Shown in pieces: positions 49,764 through 57,807 of a DNA stretch of 64,000 nt. Location: assembly GCF_005796225.1 (NCBI RefSeq), contig NZ_VAHO01000002.1, positions 62,001-126,000 on the forward strand, written 5' to 3'. The DNA comes from Pseudarthrobacter sp. NamE5 (GTDB taxonomy: Bacteria; Actinomycetota; Actinomycetes; Actinomycetales; Micrococcaceae). The position numbers and the translations under genes are program-made. Position 1 is the stretch's first letter, and each line of letters begins with the position of its first letter. Below the pieces are notes generated by a model that saw nothing but the letters and a program-made list of their open reading frames with translations, was not told the origin of the DNA and did not search any database.

Positions 49764-50768
49764 CTACTCACGGACCCGCAGGACTGCGGAACCGGTGATC
49801 CGGTTCGCAGCAAGGTCAGCCAAGGCTGTGTCCGCCGCGTCGAAGGGGTATGGGATGGTGGCGGGGGACAGCGGAATCTCTGCCGCCAGGGCAAACAATT
49901 CCTGCCCGTCAGCCCGGGTATTGGCTGTGACGCTGCATACCTGGCGCTCGAAGAACAGATGCGCCTGATAGTTCAGTGAAGGGATGTCGGTGAGGTGGAT
50001 GCCGGCGATCGCGAGTGTCCCGCCGCGGTTCAATGCGCGGAGTGCCACCGGCACCAGGTCACCCACGGGCGCAAAGAGAATGGCCGAATCGAGCGGCACC
50101 GGCGGGTGCTTGTACGCGTCTCCCACGTATTCCGCCCCCAGATCCTGGGCGAGCTCCCGGCCTGCCGCGGAACGGGTCATGACGAAGACGGACGCGCCCT
50201 GGTGCATGGCCAACTGGGCTGTTAAGTGGGCTGAACTCCCAAAGCCGTAGATGCCCAGCCGCCCTCCCGCCGGGACGCCGGCCCGTTTCAGGGCGCGGTA
50301 TCCGATAAGGCCCGAACACAGCAGCGGAGCCGCCTGTTCGTCGCTGAAAATGTCCGGAATTGGGTAGGCAAAATCTTCCGGTACTGTGAGCTGCTGGGCG
50401 TAGCCGCCGTCCTTGTCCCATCCCGTGAAGACAGGTGAGGAGCACAGGTTCTCGTCTCCCCGGCGGCAGTAGGCGCACGTGCCGCAGACGCCGCCCAGCC
50501 AGGCGACGCCGACCCTGTCGCCCAGGGTGAAGCGGGAGCTGCCCGGTCCGCTGCCAACTACAACCCCCACCGCCTCATGTCCGGGGATGACTGCACGGTG
50601 ATGCGGCTGGAGGTCCCCCTCGGCAAGATGAAGGTCCGTCCGGCAAATGCCGCAGACGCTCACGTCCACCAGGACTTCCTTGGCCAGAGGCTTTGGGCTG
50701 TCACGAAAGCCTTTGACCAGCGGACGGGTAGACACGGGTCCGGGTTGGCCCACCCACCATGCGAGCAA
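49764..50768 (-). CDS. Zinc-dependent alcohol dehydrogenase
   Basis: 334 residues of the medium-chain zinc ADH family. Catalytic zinc ligands appear in VCGICRTDLHLAEGDL and GHEAVGVVVG, the structural-zinc cysteines in CGTCAYCRRGDENLC, and the nucleotide fold in LGIYGFGSSAHLTA. It starts LAWWVGQPGP, as in the group called AdhA in actinobacteria. TTG 50768 is chosen because GGAGG lies five bases upstream. It follows a USP gene by 52 bp on the same strand, so the two are probably co-transcribed. Confidence 0.92.
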   Translation of the reverse strand: MLAWWVGQPGPVSTRPLVKGFRDSPKPLAKEVLVDVSVCGICRTDLHLAEGDLQPHHRAVIPGHEAVGVVVGSGPGSSRFTLGDRVGVAWLGGVCGTCAYCRRGDENLCSSPVFTGWDKDGGYAQQLTVPEDFAYPIPDIFSDEQAAPLLCSGLIGYRALKRAGVPAGGRLGIYGFGSSAHLTAQLAMHQGASVFVMTRSAAGRELAQDLGAEYVGDAYKHPPVPLDSAILFAPVGDLVPVALRALNRGGTLAIAGIHLTDIPSLNYQAHLFFERQVCSVTANTRADGQELFALAAEIPLSPATIPYPFDAADTALADLAANRITGSAVLRVRE

Positions 50769-50820
50769 TGCTTCCTCCGATTCCCAGCGTCCGACATCGT
50801 GTCGCTACCGGCCCTGTCCG

Positions 50821-51696
50821 TCACTTTTCATGCCGTAATTTCTTCAGCCGGGTGATTACTGTGGGGCACGGCGGCTGGGTCAGCACGCCGTGCGCTGTGG
50901 ACCCCAAGAGCAGCCTGCTGAAGCGGCCCCTGCCCCGGCTGCCCACCACAAGCATCCTGGCCCCGGCAGCTGCCCGGACCAGGGCATCGGCCGGTTCCAT
51001 GACAGTTTCCAAAACCGCGTGGACCACCAGCCCGGGGTAATCCTGGCGGAGTCCCGCAACAGTTTCCGACAGGACGACCTGCTCCTCTTCCACCACGTGT
51101 TCCGCGAAGCGGCTGGACGGAAGCCCCGCCCTGATCCACCTGTTGGGGCTGGTGAAGGCGTAGAGGACCGTCAGTTCCTCACTTAATGCATCAGCCTCGG
51201 AAGCAGCGAAGGCAACGGCCTGCGTCGATTCCTCCGACCCGTCCACGCCAACAACGATGCCGTGCCCGTCCACCTGCGCCGGTCCAACCACTGCCACCGG
51301 CGATTCGGCGGTAGCAGCGGCCTGGAGGGCCCGGTCGGTCAGGGCGCCGCGGTTATGCCCGCTGCTGCCCAGCACCAGCATGGAAGCGTTCCTGGAATAC
51401 TCGCCGAGGGACGCCCCGACGCTGCCTTCCAGCAGTTGGACTGAGATCTGTAGATCCGGTTCAGCGCCGCGGACGCGTTCCGCCGCTTCTTCCAGCATGT
51501 CCTGCCCGGATTTCCGCAGGACGTCGATATAGGGAAGTGCCTCCAACGCTTCGCCTGCCATCCAGCGGTCATCGAGGACATGCAGGATAACCAGCGGCAG
51601 CTTGAGCCGCCGGGCACGGGCGGTTGCCCACTGCAGGGCGGCCTGGGAAGGGGAGGAATCGGTGATGGCGACGGCGATGGGCTTGCTTGCGTCCAT
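50821..51696 (-). CDS. Tandem universal stress protein
   Basis: 291 residues with two USP domains (about 5-140 and 145-285). The second ends in the ATP-type loop LVVGSRGRGRFSRLLLGSTA; the first has LVLGSSGHNRGALTDRAL. It heads a likely operon with the alcohol dehydrogenase. A DosR-like palindrome lies about 180 bp upstream. Confidence 0.92.
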   Translation of the reverse strand: MDASKPIAVAITDSSPSQAALQWATARARRLKLPLVILHVLDDRWMAGEALEALPYIDVLRKSGQDMLEEAAERVRGAEPDLQISVQLLEGSVGASLGEYSRNASMLVLGSSGHNRGALTDRALQAAATAESPVAVVGPAQVDGHGIVVGVDGSEESTQAVAFAASEADALSEELTVLYAFTSPNRWIRAGLPSSRFAEHVVEEEQVVLSETVAGLRQDYPGLVVHAVLETVMEPADALVRAAAGARMLVVGSRGRGRFSRLLLGSTAHGVLTQPPCPTVITRLKKLRHEK

Positions 51697-51878
51697 TGGA
51701 GCCTTCTTTTGGTTTCTCGGTTTCAGGTCCAGCTGGCAGGCTGCATGAAGGCCAGCCGGCCGAGGGACGTTGACCGCAGGTACCTCCAGCAGTCATGTAC
51801 GCCCAGGCGTTCCGCTTCCGGTCCGGTTGCAGCTGTTTTCCATGGCCGTAGCTTAGGCCGGGAGATTCCGGCCGGGTA

Positions 51879-51892
51879 GGGAAGAAGGTCCC
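51879..51892. promoter_or_regulatory. DosR-like box upstream of the USP-ADH operon
   Basis: GGGAAGAAGGTCCC matches GGGACTWWAGTCCC at 11 of 14 positions. GGGACCGCGGGCCC at 51909-51922 is a weaker second copy (9 of 14). DosR often binds paired boxes. The remainder of 51697-52016 holds no supportable gene. Confidence 0.5.
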
Positions 51893-52016
51893 GGGGCACC
51901 GCTGCCCTGGGACCGCGGGCCCGCACCCGCGATGGGGGACCTGCACCATCGACAGTGCGGCGGGAAAGGGCGCCCGGATCAATTGGTCCGCCTTCCACCA
52001 GTAACCGTGGCTCCAG

Positions 52017-52694
52017 TCAGGGAGTGTCCTGGTTCCGGGTGACGTATACGGCCGCCTGCGTCCGCCGCTCAAATCCCAGTTTGGCCAGGATCGAGGACAC
52101 GTAGTTCTTGACGGTTTTCTCAGCCAGGAAAAGCTCCTCGCCTATGTGGCGGTTTGTCAGTCCCTGCCCTATGAGGGCCAGGACTTTTTTCTCCTGGGCG
52201 CTGAGCCCTTCCAGCCTGGGGTCAACGGGCGTCTTCGAAAGGCCCTCAACGGTCCGTTCTTTCACCCCTGGCTCAAACAGCGATTCACCCGCTGCCGCCT
52301 TGCGGATTCGCGCCAGGAGGTCGTCGCTCCTGATTTGCTTCAGGATGTAGCCGGACGCCCCCGCCAGGACTGCCCCGCGGATGGCCTGTTCGTCGTCGTA
52401 ACTGGTCAGGATCAGGCACTTCAGGCGCGGATCGAACGAGCGCACATCTCGGCAGACCTCGATTCCGGTCCCGTCCGGAAGCCGTCCATCCAGGATGGCG
52501 ATATCCGGCTTGAGGGCCGGAATCCGCCGCGTGGCCTCCGCCGCCGACCCGCTTTCGCCGACCACCACGAATCCCTCACCTTCCAGGAGGTCCTTCAGTC
52601 CCTGCCGGACAAGTTCGTGGTCGTCCAAAATGAACACGCGGAGGGGTCCCTGCGAATCTGCGGCTCCTACCGGGCCTGACTCATGTCTCTGCAC
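52017..52694 (-). CDS. devR: DevR/DosR-like response regulator (NarL/LuxR family)
   Basis: About 225 residues. The receiver has LRVFILDDHELVRQGL, the phosphoacceptor Asp in AILDGRLPDGTG, and Lys in GYILKQI. The LuxR-type HTH reads FLAEKTVKNYVSSILAKLGF, nearly identical to the mycobacterial DosR recognition helix (FLAEKTVKNYVS). DosR/DevR induces dormancy genes under hypoxia and redox stress. GTG 52694 has GGGAG six bases upstream; ATG 52721 and TTG 52730 lack a site. No sensor kinase gene (DevS/DosT type) is in the window, so it is an orphan here. Confidence 0.9.
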   Translation of the reverse strand: MQRHESGPVGAADSQGPLRVFILDDHELVRQGLKDLLEGEGFVVVGESGSAAEATRRIPALKPDIAILDGRLPDGTGIEVCRDVRSFDPRLKCLILTSYDDEQAIRGAVLAGASGYILKQIRSDDLLARIRKAAAGESLFEPGVKERTVEGLSKTPVDPRLEGLSAQEKKVLALIGQGLTNRHIGEELFLAEKTVKNYVSSILAKLGFERRTQAAVYVTRNQDTP

Positions 52695-52797
52695 CCTACG
52701 CTCCCAACGCTCTTCCGACATGTGTGCCAAACGGTATGGTGAACTGCCCGTACCGGAGGCGTCCCTTCATTGTTGCCTGAGCCAGGGCCGGCTGGAA

Positions 52798-52811
52798 GGG
52801 ACCTAAGTCGG
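52798..52811. promoter_or_regulatory. DosR-like box between devR and a divergent USP gene
   Basis: GGGACCTAAGTCGG matches GGGACTWWAGTCCC at 11 of 14 positions. It lies 104 bp before devR and 127 bp before the divergent USP, so one site could serve both, allowing autoregulation of devR. Confidence 0.55.
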
Positions 52812-52937
52812 ATTTCCTGGTCCTGCAATGCCTGCCGTGCCAGCCCCGGCCCAGCCTGTGACCTTCGGCCCTATCCCCGGGAGGGAACGTTCTCCAGTCT
52901 TGGAGCAGTCCGCCCCCCAAGAATCGGAGCCCTCACC

Positions 52938-53363
52938 ATGGATGCCAGCCAAGGGCGCCCGAGGATCATCGTTGGCGTGGACGGCTCTGATGCTTCCATT
53001 GCTGCACTCCGTATAGCTGCTTCCCTGGCGGGGCCGCTGGACGCATCCGTGGAGGCGTGGACCTGCTGGGATGTTCCCCCCGGATTCGGGCTTTACCTGG
53101 TAGTTGGGGTTGAGGGTTTTGAGTACGCCGCCAAGCAGTCGCTGGAGCAGGCTCTCGCAGCCGCGTTTGGGGAGGAGCGGCCAATTCAGGTGCGCGGCAG
53201 GCCCGTGCGCGGCAAAGCCGCGGATGTGTTGATCGAAGGGAGCCGGTCTGCCTCGCTCCTCATCGTAGGCAGGCGGGGCCGTGGCATCCTGGTCCTGGGG
53301 TCCGTGAGCTCCGCCTGCGTCAGCCACGCCCACTGTCCCGTCCTGGTGGTCCATGCTTCGTAG
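52938..53363 (+). CDS. Single-domain universal stress protein
   Basis: 141 residues. A single USP domain with RIIVGVDGSDASIAALRIAA at the start and the nucleotide loop LLIVGRRGRGILVLGSVSSA, then CPVLVVHAS. ATG 52938 begins the conserved part; the longer frame upstream is not protein-like. It is divergent from devR across a DosR-like box. Confidence 0.91.
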   Translation: MDASQGRPRIIVGVDGSDASIAALRIAASLAGPLDASVEAWTCWDVPPGFGLYLVVGVEGFEYAAKQSLEQALAAAFGEERPIQVRGRPVRGKAADVLIEGSRSASLLIVGRRGRGILVLGSVSSACVSHAHCPVLVVHAS

Positions 53364-53512
53364 AAAGCCCCGACAGGAATAGCCGGACTGTAGAGGACCG
53401 CGCAGGAGAAGAACCCGGCGGCAGCCTTCCATGAGGGCGTGGCGGTCAATCGGTGCCAGCATGGTGGCTCTCTTCCCAACTATCGAGCAGCCACACCTCT
53501 CCCAGTCCTTCT

Positions 53513-53962
53513 TCAGGAGGCCTCGTTCGATGTATGGACCACCAGTACCGGGCAATGGGCATGGGCCACCAGCGCTGAGCTGACCGAGCCCAGCAGCAGC
53601 CCGCCAAAGCCGCCGTGTCCGCGCCTTCCCACTACCACCATGTCTGCCTCGCGGCTGGCTTCGATCAGCGCTTCGCGCGGATGCCCGCGTACCAGGCTGG
53701 AGATGACGTTCGACGGCGTGTCACCGTCGAACGCGGTTCTGACCGCCTCGTCGAGAATCTCAGCGGCACGTTCCTCGAAGCCCTCGATACCCATCATTAC
53801 GTAGCCCGCGTAGACCTGCGGGTAATCCCAATAGGCGTTGGCAAGAACCTTTGCCCCTAAGGGGGCTGCAAGGCGTTGAGCCTGCCGCAATGCCGCAATG
53901 GAGGCCTCCGACCCATCGACTCCCACGACTATGCGGGTGAATGGTGTTCCAGCAGTACTCAT
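53513..53962 (-). CDS. Single-domain universal stress protein
   Basis: 149 residues. USP start TRIVVGVDGSEASIAALRQA and loop MVVVGRRGHGGFGGLLLGSV. It is similar to the other single-domain USP in the cluster. AAGGAG precedes ATG 53962, and it starts one base after the stop of the DUF4389 gene, so the two are an operon. Confidence 0.92.
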   Translation of the reverse strand: MSTAGTPFTRIVVGVDGSEASIAALRQAQRLAAPLGAKVLANAYWDYPQVYAGYVMMGIEGFEERAAEILDEAVRTAFDGDTPSNVISSLVRGHPREALIEASREADMVVVGRRGHGGFGGLLLGSVSSALVAHAHCPVLVVHTSNEAS

Positions 53963-53963
53963 G

Positions 53964-55574
53964 TCAGCTCCTTCCGGTGGAATCCGGCATGGGCAGGGCC
54001 GAAAGTTGCGCCGGGGCTTCACCCGGTCCCTGGTCGAGCCGGAAGGGAGGATACTCATCCCGCATCAGGGCCGTGTAGGCCATCACGCGGTAGATCCAGC
54101 GGTTGATGCCCAGTATCAGGTCGAACAGTGGGCGCAGGTATCGGCCGGTGAAGAGCAGGGCCACCACCGCGATCAGGACCAGCAGCCCCAGCAAAGACAG
54201 GCCTGTTCCCTGTTCGTACGTGGTGGTTCCCAAATCGTCGGTTTCTGCCTCCCAGGCCCAGGTGGTGCCGGCGAGGGCGGCAACGATGAGCAGGTGCGGG
54301 ATGGCCAGAAGCCACCACTTGACGAGCACCAGCCCGCGGGAGAGCCGCTCCGGGTAGTCCACCTCGAAGTCAGCGGGATAGTTGGTGCGGCGCAGGGTAA
54401 AGGGCGGGTAGAGGTCGGTCCCTGCCGCCGCATATGCGTAGAACGCCACCCTCCAGTTCCAGCGCATGACCCCGACATTGAAATCGAACAGGGCCCGCGG
54501 GTACCGGCCGGTGAACAGGATGGCGAACCCTGCAACGATCGTGGTTACCAGGAACGCAAACCACAGGAAGACCAGCAGGATGAAATGCGGAATGGCCAGG
54601 AACCACTTCACCAGCCACATCGCCCGTGAAAGGGCCGGGTCCAGCTCGCCGAGGAGGCGGGCCGGGTAGGGCGACCGGTCTGCCGGTTCACCAGTGCTGG
54701 GCTGGGCCTGTGGCGGCATTCCTGGTGCTCCCGGTATTCCAGGGGCGTCTGCCCCGGGTGTTCCCGGAACTGCCGTCCCCGGGACTCCTGTTCCCGCCGT
54801 TCCTGTTCCCGTCTGGTAACCCTGGTAAGGGGAGTACACCGGGTAGCCGGGCGCAGGGCGGCCCGGGCCGGCCGGCCCAACAGGTCCGCCCGAGGACGGG
54901 CCCGCATGCCGTCCGAGTCCCACTGCCCCCAGGATCAGCAGGGGGAGCCCGATGGCGAGCGCTATGGCTCCGCCCACCAGCAGGCCGGTGGCGGCCGGCC
55001 TGATCAAGTCGGAGCGGAACCCTGCCTGCACCCTGGTATCAACTCCGGCACTGGCGTCGGCGTTCATGATGACAATCGCCCAGGTGCCGGCGGCGAAGTC
55101 CCAGGTGAGCTCCTGCTCACCCGGTCCGAAGGCGGATGCGGTCCAGAATGTCTGCCGTGCGGGAGGGGCGGGAGTGTTGGTGCCGGGAATGTCGCGGTAT
55201 TCCGCACGGAAGGGGCGGCTCTCCACTTCGAGCAGTTCCGAGTGGTGCGCGCCTGAGAGGTACTGTTCGACGTCGGCCTGCGGGGCGATCCCGATGAAGA
55301 TTTCCTTGCCGGGATCAACGGAAGAGGCGCGCAGGCGGAGCGTGCCGACGTCGAAAGGCAGGCGGGGTGGAATGCCTTCACCCACGGATTCCAGCCGGGG
55401 GGAGGTGAGGGCGTGGGATCCGACCGAGAAGCGGCCGGTACCCGACGTGAGGTATCCGTCCCCCTGGGCAGAACCTGCTGCTGACGCCACGGCGCCGCCC
55501 GCCAGGATCCCGGCTCCAACGATCGTGATCAGGATCCCAAGGATGAGCATTACCACTGAGGCTGTCTTTTTCAT
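53964..55574 (-). CDS. Tandem DUF4389 membrane protein
   Basis: 536 residues. The N-terminal helix (VVMLILGILITIVGAGILAG) precedes a soluble region and a second membrane segment, then a Pro/Gly-rich linker. Two DUF4389 repeats follow, each with a YPxRL...RxxxLVKWxLxIPH start and a GRYxRxLFDxxxGxxRWxxRV core (repeats near 360-455 and 455-530). The repeats look like an internal duplication. Function unknown. A USP is cotranscribed and a DosR-like box lies upstream. ATG 55574. Confidence 0.87.
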   Translation of the reverse strand: MKKTASVVMLILGILITIVGAGILAGGAVASAAGSAQGDGYLTSGTGRFSVGSHALTSPRLESVGEGIPPRLPFDVGTLRLRASSVDPGKEIFIGIAPQADVEQYLSGAHHSELLEVESRPFRAEYRDIPGTNTPAPPARQTFWTASAFGPGEQELTWDFAAGTWAIVIMNADASAGVDTRVQAGFRSDLIRPAATGLLVGGAIALAIGLPLLILGAVGLGRHAGPSSGGPVGPAGPGRPAPGYPVYSPYQGYQTGTGTAGTGVPGTAVPGTPGADAPGIPGAPGMPPQAQPSTGEPADRSPYPARLLGELDPALSRAMWLVKWFLAIPHFILLVFLWFAFLVTTIVAGFAILFTGRYPRALFDFNVGVMRWNWRVAFYAYAAAGTDLYPPFTLRRTNYPADFEVDYPERLSRGLVLVKWWLLAIPHLLIVAALAGTTWAWEAETDDLGTTTYEQGTGLSLLGLLVLIAVVALLFTGRYLRPLFDLILGINRWIYRVMAYTALMRDEYPPFRLDQGPGEAPAQLSALPMPDSTGRS

Positions 55575-55691
55575 GAGGCCCAACCCGGGACGTAGGAACA
55601 GGGACAGTTGTGCAGCGAGGCAGGAGCGAGGCCTGGTGAACGGACCTGCAGCTTGATGTATAAGAATGGCGGCCAGCCCCGGGCAGTCGTA

Positions 55692-55705
55692 GGGCCTAAA
55701 GTCAC
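55692..55705. promoter_or_regulatory. DosR-like box upstream of DUF4389-USP operon
   Basis: GGGCCTAAAGTCAC matches GGGACTWWAGTCCC at 12 of 14 positions, the best hit in the cluster. It lies 118 bp before the DUF4389 gene and about the same from the divergent acidic-protein gene, so it could act on either. Confidence 0.6.
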
Positions 55706-55830
55706 GTCGCGCGGGCGGGTGCTCGAATTTCTGCTCTGTGCCGCGTAGCTGCAGGGAAGTTAGCGCCGCGACCAGTTCGTCAGTATGCTTACTATTGTTT
55801 GCTCCAGCTGTTCGAGAGAAAGGCATCACC

Positions 55831-56262
55831 ATGACGGAACAGAACCTTCCCGATGACGACCTTGAAGTTGTCCAGGATGACGACGTGCTCCTGGACGAGA
55901 CTCCCGGTGCGGCTTCCTCTCTTGAGCTTGACCCTGTCAAGGGCGAACCGGACAGCTACCCGGGCGCTGCGGAGAACAACCCGGACCGCTGGCAGGAGGA
56001 TCCGCTGCTGCAGGACGAGGCAGTATCCGGAGAAGAGGAGGACTTTCTCAGTGATCAGGCCTTCCGGGACGCGACGCCGCAGGCGCGGCAGGAAGCCGGC
56101 GGCCCGCAGGACGCGCCCCTTACCCCTACTCTCGGTGAAGCTGTTGCCGATGTGGACTTCGGTGAGAACCCCACAGGTTCCGAGGCTGAGGGAAGTGACG
56201 ACACGGAAAACTTTGGTGGCTCCCCATTGAGCGAGTTCGACCCCGACGACCTGGAGCGATGA
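55831..56262 (+). CDS. Acidic hypothetical protein
   Basis: 143 residues, strongly acidic throughout (PDDDLEVVQDDDVLLDE, FDPDDLER). It is predicted to be largely disordered. No domain recognised. ATG 55831 after an AGAAAGGC-type site. It is the first gene of a plus-strand run of three small genes and is divergent from the DUF4389 operon. Confidence 0.75.
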   Translation: MTEQNLPDDDLEVVQDDDVLLDETPGAASSLELDPVKGEPDSYPGAAENNPDRWQEDPLLQDEAVSGEEEDFLSDQAFRDATPQARQEAGGPQDAPLTPTLGEAVADVDFGENPTGSEAEGSDDTENFGGSPLSEFDPDDLER

Positions 56263-56280
56263 GGGGCCCGCCGGGAGGAT

Positions 56281-56496
56281 ATGGATGCTTCGTTCCGGCC
56301 TCCCGGCGCGGATCGGCGGCTACATCGCAGCCGCAGTCGGAGTGTTCCTCTGTATTCACCGGTCCTGGTCCTTGTGGTCGCCCTGCTGATTGCTGCAGGC
56401 CTGCTGCAGCTGGCGGCCTGGCCTCTCCTCCTCTTCATCCGCAGGCTGCGGCGGAAACCCGAACCGCCTCAGGACGGGTCCTGGCTCCTGCACTGA
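56281..56496 (+). CDS. Small single-span membrane protein
   Basis: 71 residues. A basic N-terminus (RLHRSRSRS) leads into a hydrophobic helix (YSPVLVLVVALLIAAGLLQL) and a basic C-terminal end (RRLRRKPEPP). GGGAGG precedes ATG 56281. It lies 18 bp after the acidic-protein gene. Function unknown. Confidence 0.65.
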   Translation: MDASFRPPGADRRLHRSRSRSVPLYSPVLVLVVALLIAAGLLQLAAWPLLLFIRRLRRKPEPPQDGSWLLH

Positions 56497-56592
56497 TTCG
56501 GACGTTACCCTCGACGTTCCAGCAAACTAGGCTAAAATAATAAGCAGGCTGATGAATATCGGTTGGCAGGATCACTACTTAAGGAGTTTCGC

Positions 56593-56775
56593 ATGAACTT
56601 GGGAAGCATGATCAGGAATGCCGCTGGACGATTTTCCGGCAGGACCGGGACCGGCGGAACTGTCCGCAGGCCAGGAATGAACGCCACCGGCCGCACGCCC
56701 GGCACCACCGGTGCGGCGGGAGCCAGGTCCGGCGGGGTAGCCAACAGAATCATGGGAATGCTCCGGCGGCGCTGA
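56593..56775 (+). CDS. Small basic protein, unknown
   Basis: 60 residues, Gly/Arg/Thr-rich (AGRFSGRTGTGGTVRRPG), ending MLRRR. AAGGAG lies about 10 bases before ATG 56593, supporting this start over the longer frame at 56563. The composition suggests a nucleic-acid-binding or disordered protein, without evidence. A terminator follows. Confidence 0.6.
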   Translation: MNLGSMIRNAAGRFSGRTGTGGTVRRPGMNATGRTPGTTGAAGARSGGVANRIMGMLRRR

Positions 56776-56793
56776 GCCGCCACAGCATCCACG

Positions 56794-56827
56794 AAAGCAG
56801 GTCCCGGATTCGTCCGGAACCTGCTTT
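56794..56827 (+). terminator. Terminator before rnz
   Basis: AAAGCAGGTCCCGGA (56794-56808), loop TTCG, and TCCGGAACCTGCTTT (56813-56827) form a 15-bp stem with one mismatch, followed by TT. It ends the three small genes upstream of rnz. Confidence 0.82.
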
Positions 56828-56838
56828 TTGGTGGAACT

Positions 56839-57807
56839 ATGCGGGAACTGGTCATCCTGGGCACTGCCTCCCAAGTGCCCACACGCACCCGGAACCATAA
56901 CGGCTACCTGCTGCGCTGGGACGGTGAGGGCATCCTCTTTGATCCGGGCGAGGGGACACAGCGGCAGATGATCCACGCGGGGGTGTCGGCCTCCCAGATC
57001 ACCCGCATCTGCCTCACCCATGTGCACGGCGACCACTGCTTCGGATTGCCCGGCGTGTTATCGCGCATGGCCCTCGACGGAGTGGCCCACCCGGTTCACC
57101 TTCACTATCCGGCATCGGGGGAGGAGGTGGTGCGTGCCCTCGTATCCGTCAGCTCGCCCGGCACAGACCTCAGGCTCCACCCGCACGGCGGCAGCGGCAG
57201 CGTGGCCGACGGGCTTCAGGTCCGCCCGCTGAAACACCGGATAGAGACATACGGTTATCGCCTGGAGGAACCGGACGGCCGTACCTTGCTGCCGGAACGC
57301 CTCGCGGAGACTGGGATAGCCGGTCCGGACATTGGCCGGCTGCAGCGCGACGGCGCCTTTGCAGGCGTCCGCCTTGATGATGTCAGTATCCCGCGCCCCG
57401 GCCAGCGCTTTGCCTTCGTGATGGACACGGCACCCTGTCCAGGTGCCGATGAACTCGCTGACGGCGTCGACCTCCTCGTTGCGGAGTCCACCTTCAGCAA
57501 CGACGACGGCGGGCTGGCGGGTCAGTACCGCCACCTCACCGCCGGCCAGGCAGGGCAACTGGCGGCGGGCGCGGACGCCCGCACCCTGGTGCTGACACAC
57601 TTCTCGTCACGCTACGGCGAGGACCCCGCACCACTCTTCCTGCAGGCGAGCGAAAAGGCGCCCGGCACTACGGTCCTGGCCGCCCGTGACCTGCAGCGGA
57701 TCGACTTTCCCCAGCGGCGGCGCTGGCCCCAGGAACGTGCCGCCGCAGCAGACCCGGTTGACACCTTGACGCCACAAAACTCTTCAAGCCGCGGAGGTTC
57801 CAGATGA
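56839..57807 (+). CDS. rnz: Ribonuclease Z
   Basis: 322 residues of the metallo-beta-lactamase fold that trims tRNA 3' trailers. Seen are VILGTASQVPTRTRNHNGYL (N-terminal motif), THVHGDHCFGLPG (zinc HxHxDH) and LVLTHFSSRY (late metal-ligand His). Length is normal for RNase Z. The tRNA-Ala genes in this window lack an encoded CCA, so tRNAs needing such trimming are present. Its end overlaps the permease by 4 bp (ATGA), starting a coupled run. Confidence 0.93.
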   Translation: MRELVILGTASQVPTRTRNHNGYLLRWDGEGILFDPGEGTQRQMIHAGVSASQITRICLTHVHGDHCFGLPGVLSRMALDGVAHPVHLHYPASGEEVVRALVSVSSPGTDLRLHPHGGSGSVADGLQVRPLKHRIETYGYRLEEPDGRTLLPERLAETGIAGPDIGRLQRDGAFAGVRLDDVSIPRPGQRFAFVMDTAPCPGADELADGVDLLVAESTFSNDDGGLAGQYRHLTAGQAGQLAAGADARTLVLTHFSSRYGEDPAPLFLQASEKAPGTTVLAARDLQRIDFPQRRRWPQERAAAADPVDTLTPQNSSSRGGSR

